Part shown: positions 1 through 7,168 of the stretch, piece by piece | How positions within the stretch are numbered: position 1 is the first letter of the stretch | How the letters are laid out: every line of letters begins with the position of its first letter | Source of the DNA: Planctomycetaceae bacterium | GTDB taxonomy: Bacteria > Planctomycetota > Planctomycetia > Pirellulales > Pirellulaceae | Reading direction: 5' to 3' | NCBI GenBank assembly: GCA_024642765.1 | Contig: JAHEAM010000004.1 | Location: 1 to 12,645 of the forward strand | Length of the DNA stretch: 12,645 nt | Program-made: the position numbers and the translations under genes | The notes under the pieces: generated by a model | What the model saw: the letters and a program-made list of their open reading frames with translations, nothing else | Told to the model about the DNA's origin: nothing | The model's database searches: none

Positions 1-223
1 TATCGACTGCCACGTTGTGAGTGGTTTGCCAATGGTATTTGTCGGGCAGTTGGCAAAACGTGTGGTTCACGCGATAGCGAAAATCGCCTTCGCCAATAAT
101 CACCTCATCGCGTCCAATCACATTATCACGACGTGCGACCCGACTGGCCATTGACAGAGAAGGGGCACTCAAAATGGTCGCCGTAGCCAAACCAGTTTTC
201 AAGAATTGTCGACGATCGTTCAT
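1..223 (-). CDS. Tat-exported protein, probable NHL/six-bladed beta-propeller family (5' part only)
   Basis: Reading leftward from ATG at 223-221, 74 codons remain open to the window edge. The start is supported by AGGAG about 8 bases upstream. The N-terminus carries a twin-arginine signal: RRQFLK at residues 4-9, a hydrophobic stretch with ILSAP, and a likely cleavage site after SMA near residue 26. The mature part begins with GEGDFRYRVNH and then LPDKYHWQTTHNVAVD. From memory this resembles the opening of planctomycete NHL-repeat/beta-propeller proteins, sometimes named after the peptidyl-alpha-hydroxyglycine lyase fold. The Tat signal is directly visible; the family is an inference from a short stretch and the rest of the gene is missing. 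The protein should be exported folded, beyond the cytoplasmic membrane. It is transcribed divergently from the DUF3179 gene. Confidence 0.75.
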   Translation of the reverse strand, partial: MNDRRQFLKTGLATATILSAPSLSMASRVARRDNVIGRDEVIIGEGDFRYRVNHTFCQLPDKYHWQTTHNVAVD

Positions 224-443
224 TGCAAAACACTCCTGATTTTATGGATTCAGATACGACACAGATTGCCGACATTCGCTTTCATTCATCTTCGGCAAAG
301 GCAACCGCACATTAAGCATAACTCAAATCGCGAGAAAATACTTGAGCAACATTTGTTATAATTGTGGTCGTTGATTGTACCGCGAATGGCGGGAGTCCAC
401 ATGACACGCACTCGTTTTTTTAATTTCTGAATGGATCGTCCTC
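224..443. promoter_or_regulatory. Divergent intergenic region with extended -10 promoter candidate
   Basis: This 220-base gap separates the leftward Tat-protein gene from the rightward DUF3179 gene, so it must hold promoters for both. On the + strand, TGTTATAAT at 354-362 is a perfect extended -10 element (TG-N-TATAAT). No good -35 hexamer lies 17 bases upstream, which is typical of extended -10 promoters. It would start transcription near 369, giving a leader of about 75 bases. No convincing promoter was seen for the leftward gene. The element is seen in the sequence; its activity is inferred. Confidence 0.45.
391..443 (+). promoter_or_regulatory. Strong SD and alternative ATG with poly-T run upstream of the DUF3179 gene
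   Basis: GGGAG at 391-395 is followed five bases later by ATG at 401. This frame reads MTRTRFFNF and stops at TGA 428-430. The annotated ATG at 444 has no clear Shine-Dalgarno. The seven-T run at 415-421 lies between them. With six T's the upstream ATG would read directly into the downstream gene and give an N-terminus MTRTRFLISEWIVL continuous with MTAILPIF. So this is either a nine-codon leader peptide, a programmed slippage site, or a one-base indel at the true start of the gene. Confidence 0.4.
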
Positions 444-1469
444 ATGACCGCAATTCTTCCAATTTTTTTGTGTTTCGCCTGTTTGGTTGTTGAGTTGGGC
501 TCAGTGATTGCTCAAGAGCCTGTAGCAACGCAAGAAACGATCGTAGCAAAACCGGACCTATTCGAACCATTGACGGAACCGCCTTGTTCCTATTGTGTCA
601 ATCAAAACCTTAAGTCCTTGGTCAAAGACAACGACATCGTATTGGCTTGGATTCGCGGTGCCCATAACGGTGGCGCAATGCCACTGCGACATTTCATTGC
701 AGCGCCACGAGTTGTGAATGACACCTATGGGCTGTTTTTTTATGACCCTGACGGTGGATACGTTTCATCGTTTGCAAAAGACTACGGTTATCGCTTCTAC
801 GGTTGGCGTAGTGGCGTGATGGTAGTACAAGGCCGGGATGGCACGCTATGGTCGGCACTGACGGGCATCGCAATCGACGGTCCACAAAAGGGTATAAAAT
901 TGGAGCGAGTGCCCAGTATCCTCACGACTTGGAAGCACTGGATGATGCTGCATCCTGAATCTACTGCTTATGATTTGTATGATGGAAAAAAATATCCGCT
1001 CGCCGAGTTGCCAACGAGTATTTCGAAGGAAGCGCTTAATTCAATCGGCAAAGTTGACGATCGAATGGACAAGTTCGCTCGGATTCTAGGGGTCGAAGGT
1101 ACGAATGAAAAAATAGCCTTCGCACTCGATGGACTTGGTGACCGCAACTGCCGGATGGCGACAGTTGACGGCACGGATATTGCCGTGTTTTGGTACGGGC
1201 CGACGCAATCGGCTGTCGCGTTTCATGCAGAACTCGATGGTCAAAAACTAACTTTTTGCGCCGACGGCATTTCGCCAGAAACAGCACCGTTCAAAGACAA
1301 GGAGACGGGTACACGTTGGACTTTGGCCGGTCGCGCAGTCGATGGAAAACTGCGTGGCAAAGAACTGACATGGGTGCCATCGATCGTTTGCCGCTGGTAC
1401 GCCTGGAGTCACGAATATCCCGATACAAAAATTGACTCGCAAGAACTGGCGGCTGGCAATGCAAAATAG
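444..1469 (+). CDS. DUF3179 domain-containing exported protein
   Basis: The 341-residue protein has a hydrophobic N-terminus (residues 4-23, IAQ cleavage-like end) suggesting export. It matches the DUF3179 layout as I know it, in two halves. The first half has VNDTYG (91-96), then GTLWSALTGIAIDG (133-146) and TTWKHWMMLHPES (161-173). The second half repeats the theme with LGVEG (215-219), ETGTRW (287-292), GRAVDGKLRGKEL (296-308) and WYAWSHEYPDTKI (318-330). Typical members carry a CPLC cysteine motif just after the VND segment; here that place reads FFYDPDGGY, so the motif is missing. A separate CSYC pair lies at 48-51. The biochemical role of DUF3179 proteins is not established. The ATG at 444 lacks a Shine-Dalgarno, and a better ribosome site serves ATG 401 in another frame. 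The gene overlaps the next one by 11 bases, which suggests translational coupling. Confidence 0.8.
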   Translation: MTAILPIFLCFACLVVELGSVIAQEPVATQETIVAKPDLFEPLTEPPCSYCVNQNLKSLVKDNDIVLAWIRGAHNGGAMPLRHFIAAPRVVNDTYGLFFYDPDGGYVSSFAKDYGYRFYGWRSGVMVVQGRDGTLWSALTGIAIDGPQKGIKLERVPSILTTWKHWMMLHPESTAYDLYDGKKYPLAELPTSISKEALNSIGKVDDRMDKFARILGVEGTNEKIAFALDGLGDRNCRMATVDGTDIAVFWYGPTQSAVAFHAELDGQKLTFCADGISPETAPFKDKETGTRWTLAGRAVDGKLRGKELTWVPSIVCRWYAWSHEYPDTKIDSQELAAGNAK

Positions 1470-2583
1470 AATCAGTACCCCCTCATTGCTAGTGACACTG
1501 TTGATAATTTTTGCGGGATGCCAAGACCCGGCCGACCAACCTTCAACAACCGATACGGTCCCACCCAACGTAACATCGAGCATTGTTGTGACGCGGGGCA
1601 TCGTTGTTTCGGCCGAGCAAGTGACATCCGAAGCGTTGCGAGAATGGCAAGTGAATTCATATTGCGTGGCAATGGTTTTGTCGAATGACACAAATCACTC
1701 GGCTGAACTAAAGGCCGCAACTGCGATCAACGCGGCGAAGCTCCCGCTGGAGTACTTTATCGAAATTGGACGTTGCCCCGAAATGGCCGCAGCTCATCCC
1801 GAATGGATGGCCAGCCTGCAGGGACACGCCGAATGGCGCAAGCTATTTCCAGCTGTTGCCGAACCAACTGAAAATCAGGTTGTAAAGAATAGTCCATGGG
1901 TTCCGATCCTGTACGCAGAAACGTTTGCAGCGCACGAGGATCGTGTTGCAAGTTTGCTTCGCAACATGCCCATCGCGGAAAAAATCTGGCTGCATGATTT
2001 GCAAGGTGCACCGAGCGCGTGTGGTTGTGGGCACCCCTTATGTCGCTGGACAGCCGACTACGGCCCGATCAAGACAGCAACGCCTCTCGACAATAGCGCA
2101 GCCGCAAAATTCGTTTCTGCAATCCAAGAACTTTCGCCGGAGAGTCAGATCGTTCCGATCTTTGCCGGAGAGTGCGAGCAAGAAGATGAACATTCCGTGT
2201 GCTGCGGTGTCGCCTGCTTCGATGGCAAATGTTGGACGGAGTTTACGGCACAACTCGACGCCGTCGCCCAGGTGAGTCCGCTGATTGGCGTGTCAAGTTT
2301 TTATATCGACTACGAACGCGATCTTTCACGTTACGGCACTGACGCTGCTTGGATCAAGTACACAGTTCGTTCATTCCAAGAAATGCCTCCTAAACGAAAA
2401 GGTACCGGTGTCGCTAGCCCGCGATTGGTTCCAATCCTGCAAGGTTGGAATGTATCCGACGCCCAAATTTCAGCACAAATCAAACAGGCCAACGCGTGTA
2501 ATGTATCAGGCTGGCGTCTGGCGCTCACACCCATTGATCAATCCTGGCAACCTGTGATGTTTGATATTAAGCAATCGAATTAA
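1459..2583 (+). CDS. Cysteine-rich putative lipoprotein of unknown function
   Basis: I do not recognise a named family. From ATG 1459 the product has 374 residues. An in-frame TTG at 1432 would add nine residues, but ATG 1459 places a clean signal directly at the start: MQNR, hydrophobic SLLVTLLIIF, then AGC with Cys21 as candidate lipidated residue. The lipobox is imperfect (Phe at -3). Notable are CGCGHPLC at about 188-195, followed by RWTADYG, and a second cluster at about 239-258 (C, then VCCGVAC, then GKC). Such spaced cysteines could bind metal or form disulphides outside the cytoplasm. Segments such as SSFYIDYERDL and VSGWRLALTPID recall alternating strand/helix folds, but I cannot assign one. 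The start lies inside the end of the DUF3179 gene (11-base overlap), so the two are likely co-translated and may work together. Confidence 0.75.
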   Translation: MQNRISTPSLLVTLLIIFAGCQDPADQPSTTDTVPPNVTSSIVVTRGIVVSAEQVTSEALREWQVNSYCVAMVLSNDTNHSAELKAATAINAAKLPLEYFIEIGRCPEMAAAHPEWMASLQGHAEWRKLFPAVAEPTENQVVKNSPWVPILYAETFAAHEDRVASLLRNMPIAEKIWLHDLQGAPSACGCGHPLCRWTADYGPIKTATPLDNSAAAKFVSAIQELSPESQIVPIFAGECEQEDEHSVCCGVACFDGKCWTEFTAQLDAVAQVSPLIGVSSFYIDYERDLSRYGTDAAWIKYTVRSFQEMPPKRKGTGVASPRLVPILQGWNVSDAQISAQIKQANACNVSGWRLALTPIDQSWQPVMFDIKQSN

Positions 2584-2612
2584 GTCACCGACAATCAATC
2601 CCAAATTAAAAT

Positions 2613-3608
2613 TTAGGTTCGTGACGCAATGGCGATAATAAAAATCAAGATGACGAGCAAACTCGACCAAGTTGCGATGGCGACTCGTGTGGCTTTCTTT
2701 GCACGGTCGGCTTCCCACCAAGTCCGTGGCCGCAGGCCTTGTACATAAAACGTCACAACTCCAGCGAGGTTAACGCAAATCACGTTTGCTGAAACAAGCA
2801 GCAAAGCACCCATTGCAAAATAAAACTCACCCTTGGCTAAGAGCAGTCCGAATACAGCAAATGGCGGCAACAGCGCGACGGCAACCATCACCCCGATTAA
2901 GGCAGAAGGTGCTCCTGTAGTAAACGCCAAAACACCAGCACAACCGGACGCCAGCGCGAGCACAATATCGCTGCCCGAAACATGTGTTCGTGCTGAAATC
3001 GCGTGGCCCGCAGGGTCGATTGTGAACAAGAGTCCAATGAATAGCGAAGCCGCCAGCGCCACGGCGAGGCCAACAACGTTTGACTTCAGCGATCGCTTCG
3101 CCAATTCCAAATCTCCCAAACACGTCGCCAGGCAAAGTGACATATTGGGACCTAGCAACGGCGCGATCACCATCGCTCCGATGATGATCGCCGTGTCGTC
3201 GCGTACAAGTCCAACTGCAGCCACCAGCGTGGCAAGGATGACCTGGGTCACAAACACCCAAGATATTTTGGTTGATTCGGCGATGTCGTTGTAAAGCTCT
3301 TCGCGACTGATTCGCTCCGGCGATTTCTTTTTCTCAGGCGAGTCGTCTTCTTCAAGTGGAGCGGGGCGAGGCAAGGTAGCCTCGATCGGCAGTAGCATCA
3401 CTCGAAAGCCAGGCACGGCCGCGAACTTACTTTCGAGTTCGTCCAAAATCGATTCACTCTTCTCGACCTGGACCAAAAAGCGGACCAGCAACCGGTCATC
3501 AACGAGGTGTTCTTCCCATCGTCCCAGCACATTTTGCACGCTTGTCAGCGACTCGATTGCACTCGCAGAGTCCGCTGGAATTATAAGTTCAATCAGTCGC
3601 AAAGCCAT
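2613..3608 (-). CDS. DUF389 / TIGR00341-type integral membrane protein
   Basis: The 331-residue protein fits DUF389-family membrane proteins. A soluble N-terminal part (1-75, MALRLIELIIP...) resembles a ferredoxin-like alpha/beta domain. A charged linker follows (84-104, acidic then KKK). The membrane core starts with KISWVFVTQVILATLVAAVGL (114-134) and the family-typical DDTAIIIGAMVIAPLLGPN (137-155). Further hydrophobic segments lie near 177-197, 214-231, 235-258, 263-289 and 311-328, giving about seven helices. AVALLPP (243-249) is another conserved-looking stretch. The function of the family is not established; transport has been suggested. No Shine-Dalgarno is visible before the ATG at 3608. 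The gene converges with the lipoprotein gene, leaving only 29 bases between stops and no clear terminator. Confidence 0.9.
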   Translation of the reverse strand: MALRLIELIIPADSASAIESLTSVQNVLGRWEEHLVDDRLLVRFLVQVEKSESILDELESKFAAVPGFRVMLLPIEATLPRPAPLEEDDSPEKKKSPERISREELYNDIAESTKISWVFVTQVILATLVAAVGLVRDDTAIIIGAMVIAPLLGPNMSLCLATCLGDLELAKRSLKSNVVGLAVALAASLFIGLLFTIDPAGHAISARTHVSGSDIVLALASGCAGVLAFTTGAPSALIGVMVAVALLPPFAVFGLLLAKGEFYFAMGALLLVSANVICVNLAGVVTFYVQGLRPRTWWEADRAKKATRVAIATWSSLLVILIFIIAIASRT

Positions 3609-3815
3609 TGTGTTTGTATTTCTGTCTGTCTTTTTCGAGATGTTCTAAACAAAATTGCGAATGCTACGTCGTTCTGCAGGCCCTTGGGCTGTTTTTTTGC
3701 GAAAAACCTGGGGCATTACTCAGCCAACTAGTTAGAAAAGGATTGATTTTTGGATAGTACCTGACCAGATTTAACGCTCTGCATTTTTCCCTCTTCATAA
3801 TCCCTGGAAGAAATT
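3609..3815. other. Intergenic region upstream of the DUF389 gene and the LEPR-XLL relic
   Basis: This stretch separates the starts of two divergent units. No open frame with recognisable content was found. A TTGATT hexamer at 3743-3748 could be a -35 box for the rightward relic, but no good -10 lies at 17 bases. GGAAG at 3806-3810 forms a well-placed ribosome site for ATG 3816. Nothing convincing was seen for the leftward gene. Confidence 0.4.
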
Positions 3816-4662
3816 ATGACCCCGAATTTCCTACGAAGCAGCGGAAATTGAAAAATTCGAAACAAACCTTCTAATTTTCGAAATGTACATCCCTAGGCTT
3901 CCTTAGAACCGCGGTGCATGCTGACTATCGATTTGAGCGGCCATTATACCGCAGACAGCGACATACGCTCGAATGACTGGTTCAGGTTTTGAAGTCCTCG
4001 CAAAAGGATTTTCCGCTATGGAAGCCATGTCAACGTCCGGGAAAGACCTGGCAACGCTGCGGGACACTGCGGGCGATGAAACCTATTTTGCCGGTCCAAC
4101 TCAATCGCGAATGGTTGGTAGTGGTTTTAGCAATCTGGTTTCAGGTTTTTTCCGAGTCGATGCTATCGCCACAGACGGCTATGACTTCGCGTTAATGAAC
4201 GATTCGGCAGGAGATGATCGCTTTGTCGCACGCCCCATTTCGGCTTACATACGGAATGACAACTTTATGATTTACGGTCGCGGTTTCGACCGTGTGGATG
4301 CGTACGCATCAGGTGGAAATGACGTTGCTCAGCTGTTTGATTCCGCCGGTAACGATACCTTGGTTGTTAGAAACGAGTTCACAAAAATAAGTGGGATGGG
4401 TTACCAGATTAACGCTCGAAATTTCGAAGCCACACGAACCATGAGCAACCTTGGCGGTGACGACATCGTTGAATTTTTTGATTCGTCCGGAAACGACACG
4501 CTCGGTGGACAGGCTAATACTGACTGGTTCAACACACCTGCCTACCACGCCTACTTCACGGGATTCAACACGGTAAAGGCCCGTGGATTCAACGGCGGAA
4601 TCAACAGAATAAAGGCTACTGATGTGGACTATGTTATCAGCACGTTTGGTACTTGGATCTAA
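3816..4662 (+). pseudogene. Decayed LEPR-XLL surface protein with DSAGND repeats
   Basis: From ATG 3816, with GGAAG five bases upstream, one frame reads MTPNFLRSSGN, TGA (3849), KIRNKPSNFRNVHP, TAG (3894), then ASLEPRCMLTIDLSG. LEPRCML matches the LEPR-XLL motif found near the N-terminus of large planctomycete surface proteins, preceded as usual by a basic stretch. At about 3954 the homology moves to another frame: dropping one base joins HYTA to TATYARMTGSGF, which resembles the later repeats. From 3973 a 229-codon frame is open. It holds four repeats marked DTAGDE, DSAGDD, DSAGND and DSSGND, spaced 46, 46 and 47 residues, each followed by a GxGF and an FxxVxAxxxxG-like segment. The end (DYVISTFGTWI) looks like a natural C-terminus. 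Intact relatives are, as I recall, far longer, so a large internal deletion is likely. Translation from ATG 3973 is possible, but that start falls inside a repeat and the product would lack any export signal. Confidence 0.6.
4063..4620 (+). repeat. Four degenerate ~138-bp repeats encoding DSAGND units
   Basis: The protein repeats start at the Asp codons at 4063, 4201, 4339 and 4480, that is, every 138, 138 and 141 bases. Each unit carries an acidic D-(S/T)-(A/S)-G-(D/N)-(D/E) block, then a short variable part, a glycine-rich GxGF-like turn and a hydrophobic segment ending in a small-residue/Gly run. The acidic block recalls calcium-binding loops of RTX-like surface proteins, which is an analogy only. 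A possible fifth, damaged unit begins at GAT 3930, 133 bases before the first; 133 equals 138 minus a six-base loss plus the one-base insertion inferred near 3954. Confidence 0.65.
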
Positions 4663-4792
4663 CAGCCTCCGTTGACCCATTCAGTCAAATTGAATCGGGG
4701 GAAAAGTTCGGCACACTATAAAGTATAAGTCACTCTATGAAATAATGGTGCGTCGAATTTCACCCCTTGATCATTCATTTTGAGGTCTTTGT
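4663..4792. other. Short convergent intergenic region
   Basis: This AT-rich gap lies between the end of the surface-protein relic and the end of the oxidoreductase gene. The only inverted repeat noticed is ATTCA/TGAAT near 4679, without a T-run, so no intrinsic terminator is called for either strand. Confidence 0.3.
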
Positions 4793-5836
4793 CTAAACGC
4801 TTATCGCCTTGCGCGTTGCGACGGCCATGGCTTCGGCAGCGCAAATCTTGATTGCGTCTCGCGCAAGATCGCCACCTAGAATAGGCGATGGGTGGCCTGT
4901 GAGCACCGCCTTCTTGACCTCTTCGATTTCCGCAACGAAGCCCTCGATGGGATCGCCTTCACTGGCCAGTGGACGACGTATTGTGCCGTCGCTGGCAACC
5001 AATTTGACCGGCATCGTTTCGCCGCCATCTTCGAATGCGGCGAATTCAAAGTGAATCGTTGCCCGCTCCAAATGTATTTCAAAGCCATGCGTGAACGGGC
5101 GGCCTTGTTGGTTGATCACACCCATGGTGCTACTAACCACTAGGTTAAGGTCTTCGAAATCAAACAGGCTTTGCGCATAAGCAACGGTTCCCTCGCGCAG
5201 TCGGCCGCGACTCGTGACCTGAGTTGGCAATCCAAACAACAATCGAATCAAATGAGCGTCGTGGATGTGCAAGTCCAGAAGCGGCCCACCAACTCGTTCC
5301 AAGTTGTAAAAATCTGGCAGCCAATTGGGATCTGAAATGACTCTCTTAAAACTGCCTCCAAGCAACTGACCGAATTCACCTGAACGAATATGCCCAAGTG
5401 CCCATTGGTATTCTGGAAAGAACGGTAGCACGTGACCGACGGCGATGAGTCGGTTATTGGCCTGACATGCCGCGACCATGGCTTCGGCGTCTGGCACATT
5501 GAGAGCAATTGGCTTCTCGCAGAACACATGCTTACCTTTGTTTGCCGCCGCAACCGCCGTGGTTACGTGCGCCGCAGGAGGCAAGCAGATATCCACCATA
5601 TCGATGTTCGGATCGTCCAGCATATCGATGTAGTCCGCGTAGACTGCGATACCTGATAGATCAACCTGTTCGCCGGGCGGCCCAAAGTTTCCCTTGATCG
5701 TTCGCCAGTCGCCTGTCCGTCGCGTTGCGTCTTGCTCGGCAACTGCGACAACTTCGATCCCTTCAACTTGTTTATAGGCGAGCCAATGAATCCAGCCCAT
5801 AAACCCAATACCCGCAATACCAACTTTGATCGTCAT
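4793..5836 (-). CDS. Gfo/Idh/MocA family NAD(P)-dependent oxidoreductase
   Basis: Starting at ATG 5836 the product has 347 residues, the usual length of the family. The open frame continues upstream to 6091, but those 85 residues are arginine/serine-rich and unlike a dehydrogenase. ATG 5836 puts the Rossmann motif GIAGIGFMGWIH at residues 6-17, right at the start. Other family marks are ICLPPAAH (83-90), the catalytic-lysine motif CEKPIAL (106-112), GHVLPFFPEY (134-143) and GGPLLDLHIHD (183-193), whose last His-Asp pair sits where the family's active-site histidine is expected. Members oxidise or isomerise sugars, inositols and similar alcohols with a nucleotide cofactor; the substrate cannot be told here. 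No signal peptide is present, so it is cytoplasmic. No clear Shine-Dalgarno is seen. It lies 139 bases downstream of the endonuclease/exonuclease/phosphatase gene on the same strand. Confidence 0.9.
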   Translation of the reverse strand: MTIKVGIAGIGFMGWIHWLAYKQVEGIEVVAVAEQDATRRTGDWRTIKGNFGPPGEQVDLSGIAVYADYIDMLDDPNIDMVDICLPPAAHVTTAVAAANKGKHVFCEKPIALNVPDAEAMVAACQANNRLIAVGHVLPFFPEYQWALGHIRSGEFGQLLGGSFKRVISDPNWLPDFYNLERVGGPLLDLHIHDAHLIRLLFGLPTQVTSRGRLREGTVAYAQSLFDFEDLNLVVSSTMGVINQQGRPFTHGFEIHLERATIHFEFAAFEDGGETMPVKLVASDGTIRRPLASEGDPIEGFVAEIEEVKKAVLTGHPSPILGGDLARDAIKICAAEAMAVATRKAISV

Positions 5837-5975
5837 CGTTGCCACGTGTCTGTGAATCCAAGAACCGTGGGACCAAGAACAAATCCCACGTGAGCGTACA
5901 TGATAAGTCGAATCAAATACCGATGAAAGAGACTTGCAGCGAACGATTGTTCGGAGGCACTCGAGTTCGCTTGGC

Positions 5976-7004
5976 CTAAAACGGGGTCTTTGAGGCTGGG
6001 TCTCGAGCAACGCGTCCGGGAGTAACTCCTTCGATGATCGAGAATTCCGCCCAGACTGGCATATGATCGGAGACGTTGATCGCTTGTTCAAGCGAAAGAT
6101 TGTAGTGCTTTAAGAAATCGAAGACGCCCGCTTCGCCAGTGAACTCAATCGACGCCCGTTCATCAAACAGCAAGTTGTCCCATTGCGCAAGTCCCGCAGT
6201 GTCGGTAGGTTTGTTCTTGATCGCCCAAGTCAACCCGCTGGTTTGGCCCAATGGCAATAGGCCCCGGTCGCCCATTTGGAAGTCACCGAGGATAATGACA
6301 TCATCTTCGCCGCGTCCGTCCTTGCGAACGGTACGAAATAAGTCTGGCAAGTATTGCAGCTGATCGTTGGCCCGCTGCTTGCTGAAGTGAACATTCACTA
6401 AAGTGAATGTAAAAGCCCGATCAGGTCGCGGCTGTGCTGCGCGGAACCAACCCACAAATGGCGGCCGATCCAGGACTTGTTGTGGATCCTGAACCGTGTA
6501 CGAAAACGAATCGTCCATACGCACTGTTGCCTGATTGAAGATGAAGGCCGATTGTTCGCCTAGTCCGATTGCCCCAAGGGGACTCACTGCAAACGCGTAA
6601 TGAAATTGCCCCTCATTGATGCGTGTTACGAACTTCTGCAGCAGAGCGGAATCACTGCTGCTGATTTCTTGGATAGCGAGAATGTCAAACGTCCGCACGA
6701 TGCGAACAAGACATTGCATGGTCGCTTCGTCAGCAAGTTTTGAATCGTTTAAGGCTTGTACGTTGAAACTCGCGATCCGAAGGGAATCGGGGTTCTGTAC
6801 TGGCGTTGACCAGCCCGCCAATTGTCCTGGAACCTTAATCGCCTGGATCTGCTCAAGTGAATTACCACTGGTGTCGATCGCCAGTTGGTTTTTCAAGAGC
6901 TGCCATGCGTCTTGTGGCGAGCCTATTTGGTCATGGTGGTAAAGCGCCCATCCGCCGCCGACGATTATGCCAGTGAGCAAAAGGGTTACGACAAAACGAT
7001 TCAT
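5976..7004 (-). CDS. Exported or membrane-anchored endonuclease/exonuclease/phosphatase family protein
   Basis: From ATG 7004 the protein has 342 residues. In-frame starts at 7013 (ATG) and 7073 (GTG) also exist, but 7004 gives a tidy MNRF plus hydrophobic helix VVTLLLTGIIVGGGWALY (5-22), which is a signal anchor or signal peptide. The catalytic domain follows: IASFNVQ (77-83), ILAIQEI (108-114) with the metal-binding Glu113, VNVHFSKQ (203-210), ILGDFQ (238-243), and SDHMPVWAEF (312-321) with the Asp-His pair. Family members cleave phosphodiester or phosphomonoester bonds (nucleases, sphingomyelinases, inositol phosphatases); the substrate here is unknown and probably lies outside the cytoplasm. 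The usual GDFN motif reads GDFQ, so the Asn is replaced by Gln243. Residues 23-70 form a linker of unknown role. No strong ribosome site is visible. Peptidase T lies 164 bases upstream on the same strand. Confidence 0.85.
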   Translation of the reverse strand: MNRFVVTLLLTGIIVGGGWALYHHDQIGSPQDAWQLLKNQLAIDTSGNSLEQIQAIKVPGQLAGWSTPVQNPDSLRIASFNVQALNDSKLADEATMQCLVRIVRTFDILAIQEISSSDSALLQKFVTRINEGQFHYAFAVSPLGAIGLGEQSAFIFNQATVRMDDSFSYTVQDPQQVLDRPPFVGWFRAAQPRPDRAFTFTLVNVHFSKQRANDQLQYLPDLFRTVRKDGRGEDDVIILGDFQMGDRGLLPLGQTSGLTWAIKNKPTDTAGLAQWDNLLFDERASIEFTGEAGVFDFLKHYNLSLEQAINVSDHMPVWAEFSIIEGVTPGRVARDPASKTPF

Positions 7005-7168
7005 AGCCGGCATCCGATCGGGCATATGGGATTCGGACGCCACAATATGAGAGTTCACACGGAAGGGCGCCACGCGGTATGGAGTTAGTTTCGACCTTGA
7101 CCAACCGTGGACACAAACCGTTCCATGATCAAGTCGATCCTAGCGGTTGTAGCGACTGGAAGGATGGC

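Noticed and set aside
2833..3294. 153-codon open frame antisense to the DUF389 gene
   Set aside because: It is the reverse of a well-supported membrane protein, with low-complexity Ala/Thr/Ser content and no ribosome site.
3680..3697. GCCCTTGGGC followed by seven T's as an intrinsic terminator
   Set aside because: The stem has only four pairs around a two-base loop, and no rightward gene ends there.
3849..3851. In-frame TGA as a selenocysteine codon in the LEPR-XLL relic
   Set aside because: A second stop of another type (TAG 3894) and a frameshift follow in the same gene, so decay explains it better; no SECIS-like hairpin was identified.
3973..4662. Intact 229-residue gene starting at ATG 3973
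   Set aside because: Repeat homology continues upstream of this ATG (TATYAR), the start lies inside a repeat unit, there is no signal peptide and no ribosome site. It is treated as the 3' part of a pseudogene.
5837..6091. N-terminal 85-residue extension of the Gfo/Idh/MocA protein
   Set aside because: The extra sequence is Arg/Ser-rich and overlaps the end of the neighbouring gene; the Rossmann motif fits a start at 5836.
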